NCBI RefSeq assembly: GCF_963855985.1
Contig: NC_087110.1
Coordinates: 8,237,001-8,301,000 of the forward strand
Source: Ostrinia nubilalis
Taxonomy: Eukaryota; Arthropoda; Insecta; Lepidoptera; Crambidae
DNA: 64,000 nucleotides
Reading direction: 5' to 3'
Shown piece after piece: positions 55,540 through 64,000 of this stretch. A model generated the notes under the pieces. It saw nothing but the letters and a program-made list of their open reading frames with translations, ran no database searches and was not told the DNA's origin. Position numbers and translations under genes: made by a program. Within the stretch, counting starts at the first letter, position 1. Each line of letters starts with the position of its first letter.

Positions 55540-56450
55540 ATATTTTTATGTCAATTTTAGAATACTTTTTTTCGTTATTAATGATTTATTTAATTAGTAG
55601 TTTAAGTACTATTGTTAATCAACACCTGATTAATGTAACTACGTATCTGTGATTCTTAAATAATAATTATATTTTGTAACAATTTTAGATATCCTTGTTA
55701 TTATTTGTTAGTGAGGAGTTTTAGAGTTACTTTTTATCACATTAGACTATTAAGAGTGCTATTGTTATTGACTGATTAATGCAATTGCGTGTCTGTGATT
55801 CTAAAAGTAATCTTTAAGTTTATGACCATAATATTTTGTGACAATTAAACTTACTTTTATTGTTAATCAACAACTGATTAATGTAACTACGTATCTGTGA
55901 TTTTTAAATACCTAATAATTATATTTTGTAACAATTTTAGATTTCCTTGTTACTATTTGTTAGTGAGGAGTTTTAGAGTTACTTTTTATCACATAAGACT
56001 ATTAGAGTGTTATTAATATTGACTGATTAATGCAATTGCGCATCTGTGATTCTAAAAGTAATCTTTAAGTTTATGACCATAATATTTTGTGACAATTAAA
56101 CTTACTTTTTTATGCTGAAGATTTTTTAAACAATGACTGTTAAATAAAACTGATTATTATTTACATATTATTATTTTTTTATTTTATTAACAGGTTTTAT
56201 TTTCAGTATGCAAAACCGAGGTGGAACCTTATAGATCTGGGTCATCCGTCACGTTAATTGAAATACCGGGGTGGTTGAAACTTGATTTGATCCATCCGCC
56301 CCGTTAAACGATATACCGGGGTGGTTGACACTTGATGTGGTCCATCCACCCCGTTGAACGCTAAGACTATGACTACCGGGGACGTTGAAACACTTTTTCC
56401 CAACCTCCCCGTTGACGGGGCAGATCCACCGGGGCCGTTGGGACTAACCC
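55540..56450. mobile_element. inverted 911-bp MULE left end of copy 2
   Basis: Exact reverse complement of 50469-51379 by coordinates and by inspection, ending in a left-type terminal repeat (56206-56450). It begins with ATATTTTT, the complement of the AAAAATAT that follows it at 56451-56458. Confidence 0.93.
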
Positions 56451-59400
56451 AAAAATATCACGGTATCAAATTATGATTATTAGTTTTAGAATCACAGATG
56501 CGCAATTACATTAATCAGTCAATAAACACATTAATGTTATTAAAAGTATCTCTTAAACTACTACTAACAAATAATAACAATTTATAAAATCTAAAATTAT
56601 GACAGAATATAATAATTATTACTTTAAAATCACAGAGACGTAGTTATCTAAATTGTTACAAATATAATTATTAGGTATTTAAAAATCACAGATACGTAGT
56701 TACATTAATCAGTTGTTGATTAACACTAGCGCTTAAAATATTATCTAGTTAAATAAATCATTAACAACAAAATAATAATTTGTATTTGACACAAAATATA
56801 ATTGTGAAAAAATATGATTATTACTTCTATAATCTAATTTTCGTACTTTAATCAGTCTTCATTGGTTAATCAAATAATAACTATCGTAAACTTTCTAGAA
56901 AATGTCCTACTGTCATTTGGCCATTCAATAATTCCTTTGTTTTTTCTATAATAAAGTCGTCCCAAAGTAATGACTCCTGTAAACGATTACACTGTTGTGA
57001 TGCTGACAAATTTTCTACTTGTTTTGAAATCACTTCATAATAGGAGGCGTCGCTGAGCAGTGTGTTTAACAACTCTATGATATTCGGTTGCTTTTTTTTA
57101 ATCGTTTTATTAAGCTTTTTATGCCACGCCTCAAGCATATTAGTAGTCCGGTGTCTCTCTCCGAATACGCACCAGATTGGAATAAACTCGTCTCGTAGCC
57201 ACTGACTGAGCATATATTTGCGAAAAAGCTTGCTTTTTCCATCGTCAGGGCTCTGAGCAGCTATGTACCACCAACCGTTAAAAATTTGATTTTGAGGCAA
57301 ATGAGGCAGTACAGCACACAATGCTACTTGCCTGCGAGTCCTTTTATTCTTAGTTAGCTTTAAATCTGTGCCTTTCTTCCATACAGCTTGTGTGTAATGA
57401 AAATAACATCCTTTTCTAATTACAGATGGGAACACAGAAATAATTGCATTTATGGCTGCCATCTCAAAATCTGTTTTAAAAGTTATTGGCTCCCATTGCG
57501 GTATTTGGGATTTTATTAAACAAAACAATATCTCATATGTTTCAGTGCTTTTGTCGCTTAGTAGTGCATAAGCAACTGGAATTATATGTGTTGCTTGGGT
57601 AGTACTACCAATGTCACAATGTAACGTATAGAGCTGCATAAATGGAATTGGACAGCTTTTGAATGTTCCATCTCCCATAAAATCTTTACCTTGAGACATG
57701 ATCACTCTGTTTTTTTTAGAAGCAAATACTAATATACGCTTTCCTTCGTATGAGTAGTCTGCCAGTAAAAAATCTAAAAACTTTTCTGGTACTTTCACTT
57801 CTGCCAAATCTTTAAACGCAATTTTCTCCATTTGCACCGAAACATTTCTCGATCTGTATAACGTATTTTTTATACTTTTGAGTGGCGGAATTTTTTTTAT
57901 CAAGTCCAAGCCTGCGTCTTTGAACTTTGCTACTGAAGCATTATATACTGAAGATACTGTTGGAAATTCAGCTGAAGATAACTCTATCTTGCATTTATTT
58001 AAATTATTATCTAATTCATTCTTGGCGAAATCTGGTAAGCATGTGTGTTGTTTCTCTCCCACAATATAATTTTTGCCCTAAAACAAAGAAAAGTCGTCGT
58101 TTACAAAACCTTTAGCAATGTTGCACATATTATATTACTAGCTACCCGCCCGCGGCTTAGCCTGCGTGGAATTTTGTCTGTCACAGAAAACCTTTACTGC
58201 GCGCGTCCCTGTTTCAAAAACCGGGATAAAAACTATTCTATGTCCTTTCCCGGAACTCAAACTATCTCTGTGCCAAATTTTATCAAAATCGGTTCAGAAG
58301 TTTAGGCGTGAAAGCAAGACAGACTGAGTTACTTTCACATTTATAATATTAGTATAGATATTAGTACAGAAGTATAGATAAAATAAGTATTCCACAGATA
58401 ATTATAATACTAGTACAGACTGATGTATACAAACATTTTAAAGTTCTTATTAAAAAACGTTTGGGAATCACTATAGATATCGAAAAATTTTTGTACTGAA
58501 TCTGTTTAATGATTATGACAAAATACTAAATTAACGCCACTGATTGTCGTTTCAATAAAGTGAATCTAGTAAAAACAGGTAAGTATTATTAACACTGATC
58601 GGAATAGGTAGAGCTAAAAGTCCAGTCGCCGAGCACGTAGAATTTCGTAGAATTTCGTCCAATGACCTCAAGCCACCCATCCTTATCCGCTCGCACGTAA
58701 TTATATTGCTGCCGCGACTGTGCGACGGGCGACCGCAGTGAGTGTGCGAGCACGACAGCAATATAATTACGCACGAACGATAAGGATGGGTAGCTTAGGG
58801 TCATTGGATGAAACTCTTCGTGCTCGGTGACCAGACTACACTCGTATTTAGGTTCTTTAACGTCAAATGTTAATATTCCGGGTTATTAACGAATTTAATT
58901 AGTTTTATCACTAAGTATAAAAAACGATTTATATAGGCCAATAAGTCGCAAGTAAATCGTCAGCAACACGTTGCCAAACGCGCGACGTTGCCGCCTTGTT
59001 GAAACGCGTGATAATCGCAGCATTATGGAAACAAACGAAAACTTACACAAGTACTTACTCCCTAAACATTTGTGGCAAGTACCTATTCCGATTTATGCAT
59101 AATACAAAAGGTCTTAACGGTTAGTTAAACGTTATAATAGTACATAATGTATACTTACGTTTAAAGTTATTTTTCCGCAACATTTTTGTTTTTTTCGATT
59201 AATGCATTCCCACGCGATCGTTCCGTTTTTATATGTTTCTTTTAAACTATATTGGTGCCCACTACGTAAAAGAACAGTACCACCGTTTCGTTTTATAAAG
59301 GTTAAAGATGGTGGACCTTTAGAACAACTTGGGATGTCTTCATCTGTCATTATTCCTGGAACACAATAATTACCAACTCACTCATGTGCACTGAACAACT

Positions 59401-60618
59401 TCTCACATCCTACACTAATTAAAAATCAATAACAGTAAATACAAGTACAAAACACCAATGATTTTTGTTTACTTACCGACAACAAAAAAACACTACTAGC
59501 TTTGACCGCGTGCGCTCGAGACTGACTGACGTCACCCACTAGCATTTGTGTAGCGTACAGAATTAAGACGCGCCGCGCCCCACCAATTTTTTGTCGAGGG
59601 AGGGAAGCGCGGGGTGCGGGCCGCGGAAGAATGGTGGGGCGCGTCTTCGTGGATGGAACGATCTATACACGTTGCTTCCTAATCTTACTTTTATTCTGAA
59701 GATTTTTTTGAACAGTCACTGTTAGGTAATTAAAACTGACTTTTATTTACAAATTATTATTTTTTATTTTATTAAGAGCGTTTACGCCGTTTGGCGCAAA
59801 AACAGTACTTTTTCAACCCGTTACAACAATCATTGACCAGTTACATTACAAATATGTTATAGGCATAAATAATTAGGCAATTTCGTCGTCTAAATAGTTA
59901 GTTGAGAAAATATTTCGATTAGTATCGTATTTAAGAATTCTATCAAGATAAGTCTATACAGGTTTTCAAATTTCCACTTTAGCGTCAGTTTACAAGCTGA
60001 TTTTTTTATAAAAATACTGTGAAAACGATATAACAAACATTTATATCCTAGTATAGGTCCTTAGGCAAATAGTGAGTTGAGAAAATTCTTAGATTTAAGC
60101 ATTTTACAATAAGAAATCACAAATTCAAAGAACGTGAAATACTCAAAATTCAAAGTGATTTTTACACCATTATTCTTCTTTAATTAAATATAAAAATAGC
60201 TTAATATAATGAAATAACATCTTCTATAAAATATTTACTTTGAAACGATATATAATTCATTGTTATTGTTTTGCTATAAACATTTGAAAACTATTAAAAA
60301 ACGCCGCGCGCGAATCATTTCCAATGATGCCACTTGAAACGCCGCGCTTCGCGTAAACGCTCTTAATTAACAGGTATGCAAAACCGAGGTGGAACCTTAT
60401 AGATCTGTGTCATCCGTCACGTTAATTGAAATACCGGGGTGGTTGAAACTTGATTTGATCCATCCGCCCCGTTAAACGATATACCGGGGTGGTTGACACT
60501 TGATGTGGTCCATCCACCCCGTTGAACGCTAAGACTATGACTACCGGGGACGTTGAAACACTTTTTCCCAACCTCCCCGTTGACGGGGCAGATCCACCGG
60601 GGCCGTTGGGACTAACCC
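56451..60618 (-). mobile_element. MULE copy 2, body and right end
   Basis: Matches 51372-55539 with a constant offset of 5079 and no gap. It includes the transposase gene, Helitron (58138-58358), MITE (58609-58829), GC hairpin (59565-59669), TTAA MITE (59776-60369) and right terminal repeat (60374-60618). The right flank ATTTTTTG differs in two places from the left flank ATTTTTAT of the composite. Confidence 0.93.
56881..59350 (-). CDS. MULE transposase with FLYWCH finger, copy 2 (spliced)
   Basis: Same predicted gene as at 51802-54271, shifted by 5079. Coding exon 1 is 59350-59159, exon 2 is 58077-56881, and the product is 462 aa. Both coding exons are identical to copy 1 at protein level. 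The FLYWCH, three catalytic acidic residues and C-x-x-H motif are intact. Its own left terminus is displaced and inverted, so this copy lacks a properly oriented left end. It could move only with the whole composite, or use the inverted end at 56450 in an abnormal pairing. It may still supply transposase. Confidence 0.87.
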
Positions 60619-60686
60619 ATTTTTTGTAGAAATCCTTGGGCGAGGGCTTTGTCCAGAAGATTGAATAATCGTCACTATAGATCTTG
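60619..60686. other. RTE scrap at MULE right flank
   Basis: GTAGAAATCCTTGGGCGAGG resembles the RTE end motif, suggesting the MULE landed in an RTE fragment. Confidence 0.35.
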
Positions 60687-60937
60687 TCGGCCGTCTGGTG
60701 TAGTGGTTCAGAACGGACTACTAATGCCGAGAGGTCCCGGGTTCGATTCCCGGCCGGGCAGAAATTGAAATGATGAATTTTAGTGTAAATATGTATAATA
60801 TGTATGTATTTAATAAAAAAAAAGTATATAAGTAGTATATCCGTTAAGCTAGCACCCATAACACAAGCATTGAGTTGCTTACTTTGGGGCTAGCTGGCGC
60901 TGTGTGAAATTGTCCAAAGATTTAGATTTAGATTTAA
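60687..60937 (+). mobile_element. tRNA-derived SINE
   Basis: The head has RNA polymerase III box A (TGGTGTAGTGG, about 60697) and box B (GGTTCGATTCC, about 60740). The body is unrelated to tRNA and includes TATATCCGTTAAGCTAGCAC and TTACTTTGGGGCTAG, shared with the split tail at 25003/26326. It ends in GATTTAGATTTAGATTT. The 5' and 3' acceptor strands do not pair, so it is not a tRNA gene. Confidence 0.8.
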
Positions 60938-60944
60938 GATCTAA

Positions 60945-61255
60945 CGCTTAACTCAGTCAGTGACTGATAATACATATATGGGAGTAGCACGGGAAGAATG
61001 ACATTGACATTAATGACGTGACATGGCATACAAATCTGCCCCCCTAGACAAAACGCACTTATTGATCGAATCGAAAATCGAACCCGTCAAAACTCCATAA
61101 AAAAAGGGGCTTTTCGACCACTTTTCGACTGGTTTGCGATTATAATTTGCACTTTGTCTAGACCCACTGAAGCACATTTGAAGTCACGCTGACGTTTGAC
61201 GTTCCAAAAACACCCTCCCGTGCCGCTCCCATACCTCAGGCACTGACTGACCCAT
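60945..61255. repeat. MITE with nested palindrome
   Basis: CGCTTAACTCAGTCAGTGAC and TCAGGCACTGACTGA ends. Inside, CTAGACAAAACGCAC ... TGCACTTTGTCTAGAC (61030-61170) as at 33804-33957. Confidence 0.7.
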
Positions 61256-61302
61256 GACGTCATTGAAAGCCTTCTGTCAAAATAACAAGACAAAATGGCG
61301 TA

Positions 61303-61440
61303 CGCCCATATTCACAAACATAACTATGAGGTCCTAGTGCGCGTGGACGCACAGGGTGACACACGAACCAATCACAGAGCTCTATTCAACGCTGTGCGTT
61401 CGATTTTCTGCTTCACTTAAGCAAGCATCGTTTGTGAATG
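61303..61440. repeat. MITE with CGCCCGTATTCACAAAC ends
   Basis: CGCCCATATTCACAAACATA ... AAGCAAGCATCGTTTGTGAA. Confidence 0.8.
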
Positions 61441-62073
61441 GCGATAATCTCTTAAAATAACTAGGATAGTACGAGAGCTGAGTAAAATACGGCCCGGTCT
61501 TGCAATTCAATATGAATGTCAAACAGGGCCGCTATCGACCGCGGCTTTTAACACATTTTCTGCTTCACTTAAGCAAGCATCGTTTTTTTTTTATTAGGAC
61601 AACCAACAAGACAAACACGAATACATGGAATTACTATAACTAAAAGTGCTAAAACTAAGTGTTGTCTTAATTAAAGCCTGCCACGGCATGCAATGTGGAC
61701 AGTTGCAAATTTAAACACTAAAAAATAGAAACACAGTGACTATTTATATTTAGGTATTTGCTGCCGCTGTAAGGGACCTCAGCACAGCGCGCATAAATTT
61801 CAATGGCTTATAACAAAAAATGTCGACGTCATATGCTTTGCACAGTCTGTTGTACTCCCTCTGCAGTCTGCTCATGGTGGCGTGGTAACCCAGATTGGTT
61901 TTACTAAACTTTGTTGCGAAGGGGACATACTTGCTGGAACGTGGAAACTTAATCGTTTGTGAATACGGGCGGTAGTTTCTTAAAACTAGGGTAGTACGAG
62001 AGCTGAGTAAAATACGGCCCGGTCTTGCATTTCAATATGAATGTCAAACAGTGCCGCTATCGACCGCGGCTGT
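61400..62073. repeat. local duplication, second copy split by a retroposon
   Basis: The block ACTTAAGCAAGCATCG ... GTAGTACGAGAGCTGAGTAA ... GCCGCTATCGACCGCGGCT occurs at 61405-61541 and again at 61556-62073. In the second copy the MITE end is interrupted by a 366-bp insert. Confidence 0.75.
61586..61951 (-). mobile_element. 5'-truncated non-LTR insertion with target duplication
   Basis: Poly-T at its plus-strand start (poly-A on minus) and flanking ATCGTTT at 61579-61585 and 61952-61958. The body has no frame I can assign; class unknown. Confidence 0.7.
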
Positions 62074-62174
62074 CTCGGGCAGCGAGATTAGATTCCGCTA
62101 GACAAACCACGTGAACGGACCAGTGATGGTAAGTAGAGATTATGCATATTTTTGTCGAGGTTTAAAAACAAGGT

Positions 62175-62285
62175 GGATAGACTTCATAAAGGCAGCAGGA
62201 AGGCGCTGGATGCAGGTCGCTACCAATCGGATAATCTGGAAAAAATGTTCAGAAGTGGACGTCCTCTGTCTGAAATGATTTTTTT
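62175..62285 (+). mobile_element. RTE 3' fragment
   Basis: GCAGGAAGGCGCTGGATGCA ... AGAAGTGGACGTCCTCTG, a degraded RTE polymerase end. Confidence 0.6.
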
Positions 62286-62439
62286 TCAGACCCTAAAAGT
62301 GATTACTGACTAGTTTGCCTTATGATTAACGTACACGATTCTGAGTAGCTCGTGGTCATCACACATATTTTTTTTCTTTTCTGGATTCGAACCTGCCAGT
62401 TGTGTAAATCAACAATATCACCTGACATGATAAAATTAA

Positions 62440-62640
62440 AAATTCATAAAATTCATTTATTTTTGCAAATAGGCTTTAAAAAAGCGCTTTAACACGTCCC
62501 AATATTAACCCTACCACTGCTTCGGGACAATAAATGGGCCAGTGCTGAGAAGAAGCAGCGCAAGAAACTCAGTCACTATTGTCAGCCTCCTTTTCAAGGT
62601 TTTACAGTCTTTAAAATATACAATTGAACAATTGAATTTA
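62440..62640. repeat. lepidopteran dispersed repeat, unclassified
   Basis: GGCCAGTGCTGAGAAGAAGC and GCAAGAAACTCAGTCACTAT resemble a widespread lepidopteran repeat. I cannot assign it to a class from this copy. Confidence 0.4.
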
Positions 62641-63254
62641 CTCTTACAGGACGATTCCCACTTCTAGTTTCCACCGCTGCAACTCCTTTCAAAGCTACTT
62701 TCAGCCTTAGCTTGGCTCCCAAGAAAAACTCAACCAGTAAAGTCAAATTGTCGCAAGTTATTTAATACTGAGTAAAAAACATTATCAGCAAAATTCTTGT
62801 CCAATACTGGTGCTGACACATTACGCCGTCCATATTATATTGCCAGAGAAATTACGTTTACTTAGAACTATTTGCGAAATGGCCCTAGCCTTGGCTAGCT
62901 TGCTGTCTTGATAGCTTTTACACCAAGTCTAGTCTAGGTAAAATTAGATTATGGGACAAATTTGTGGCTCAAGATGACTCAGACAGACTTTTTGTTTATT
63001 TAAGGAGCTAAAACGTGTTATTCAACTTGGTTCAAGTATAAAGATGAAGTAATCAAACCTTGAGTACTTCTAATCCAAATTCCCTTCTATGATCTGAGAG
63101 TCCAAACGAAATAATATTACAATAAACCACAAATCAAATTAACTAGAATTATACAGTTTAGTAACTAAAGATAAAATAAATACAAAAATCTAAGACATGG
63201 TCGCAATATTTTCGTTGATACACTTTTCAGGACACGGACTTACAATAACAATTA
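62641..63254. other. no gene seen
   Basis: AT-rich; no supported feature. Confidence 0.45.
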
Positions 63255-63392
63255 TTCATCATCATCATCATCATATTAGCCATAGGGCGTTTACTGCTGA
63301 ACATAGGCCTCCTCAATGATTTCCTTAATGGCCGGTTGGTAGCGGCCTGCTTCCAGCGCCTTCCTGCTACCTTTATGAGGTCGTCGGTCATT
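63255..63392 (-). mobile_element. RTE 3' fragment with (CAT)n
   Basis: CATCATCATCATCATATTAG then GAACATAGGCCTCCTCAATG, the complement of an RTE end. Confidence 0.65.
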
Positions 63393-63504
63393 AACAATTA
63401 CCTACTAAAGCCGAATTCTCAAAGTAATCAACTTTTTAATCTCAATTTAAACGTAAATAGGCTTAAATAAATACTTAAGTGGAAAATGAGCACTCTATGA
63501 CCTA

Positions 63505-63850
63505 TGGTCTAGCTAAACTCAATCAGTGCCTGACGTATGGTAGCGGCACGGTAGAAGTAAAATTGACATTATGACGTGATAAAGCATACAAATCAGTGTA
63601 CCTACCATGAGTTTACGTTAGGTATGCTCGCTAGCGAGTACGTCAAAAATCTCTATGAAGATTTTGTTTCTTAAAAGTAGCCGCTAGGGGCGCTGTAGAA
63701 TATGTCATACAATTAATGTCATTTTTTTACGCAGTCGCTAGCGAGCTCACCTAACGTAAACTCATGGTAAGCCTACTGAAGCATAATTGAACTCTCGCTG
63801 ACATTTGACATTTCAAAAAAATAGCTCAGGCACTGACTAAGCTAGACCTA
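63505..63850. repeat. MITE with nested palindromic MITE
   Basis: Outer AATCAGTGCCTGACGTATGG and TCAGGCACTGACTAAGCTAG. Inner TACCATGAGTTTACGTTAGG and CCTAACGTAAACTCATGGTA at about 63605-63770, related to the 113-bp unit at 34141. Confidence 0.75.
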
Positions 63851-64000
63851 TAAAATCTCCAGAAACCGGAGGTAGGTATATCTATTTAATCCTCTAAGAA
63901 ATCTGAGACTTGTGATTTTTTCGATAGAGAGCTATTCCCGAATGTCACAAACTACTTTATTTCTTTATATCGGGATTATACGAGTACACAGCTCCCGGGT
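63851..64000. other. no gene seen
   Basis: Window end; no supported feature. Confidence 0.45.

Noticed and set aside
60687..60760. tRNA gene
   Set aside because: Box A and box B are good, but the ends do not form an acceptor stem and the sequence runs into a SINE body shared with 25003/26326.

Overview
The window looks like gene-poor, AT-rich nuclear DNA of an insect, most probably a moth or butterfly. There are no bacterial-style operons. Candidate host genes are small, spliced and far apart. The rest is dominated by repeat types common in Lepidoptera: short non-autonomous Helitrons (5' TC, 3' CTAG, inserted between A and T), 3' fragments of RTE-clade non-LTR elements ending in ATG-type microsatellites, palindromic MITEs, a tRNA-headed SINE and non-LTR tails. 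The species cannot be named from this sequence alone.

Host genes (8.3-24.3 kb). A cluster of small secreted single-Kazal proteins: 8309-8920 (-), 11109-12253 (+), its inverted duplicate 13656-14800 (-), 19305-19978 (-) and 23379-24243 (-). All read into a six-cysteine Kazal domain with spacing C-x1/2-C-x7-C-x10-C-x3-C-xn-C. Each Kazal exon starts with a phase-1 splice acceptor just before or inside the hydrophobic signal-peptide core. For each, a short upstream exon can be found (ATG plus 10 nt in three genes, ATG plus 28 nt in the fourth) ending in a phase-1 GTAAG/GTGAG donor. The spliced frames close exactly (91, 112, 108 and 217 aa).

The second Kazal gene lies in a 1673-bp inverted duplication (10898-12570 and 13339-15011) with a 768-bp spacer. 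A 41-bp sequence next to the outer end of the left arm (10858-10898) reappears inverted next to the inner end of the right arm (13297-13337). The second copy is therefore circularly permuted relative to the first, as expected if a circle was reinserted.

Mobile-element landscape. 0-8 kb: MITEs, a 102/108-bp minisatellite and RTE fragments. 20-22 kb: a Helitron-like element with about 140-bp internal repeats. 25.1-26.3 kb: a TA-flanked terminal-inverted-repeat element splitting a SINE-like tail. 28.8-31.5 kb: a large foldback element with a C-rich minisatellite in its loop. 31.5-32.0 kb: a Helitron inside a palindromic MITE. 33-41 kb: nested MITEs, a 3 x 113-bp array and a hAT-type MITE with an 8-bp target duplication. 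42.5-48.2 kb: 1.03-kb inverted repeats around decayed non-LTR remnants.

50469-60618 is a composite of two Mutator-like (MULE) elements. Each has 245-bp terminal repeats and a two-coding-exon FLYWCH + MULE transposase (462 aa predicted). The right-hand copy has its left 911 bp flipped. The 8-bp duplication AAAAATAT at the joint shows that one element inserted into another in opposite orientation, followed by inversion between the repeated left ends. 60.6-64 kb returns to SINE, MITE and non-LTR debris. Outside the Kazal cluster I see no convincing host gene.
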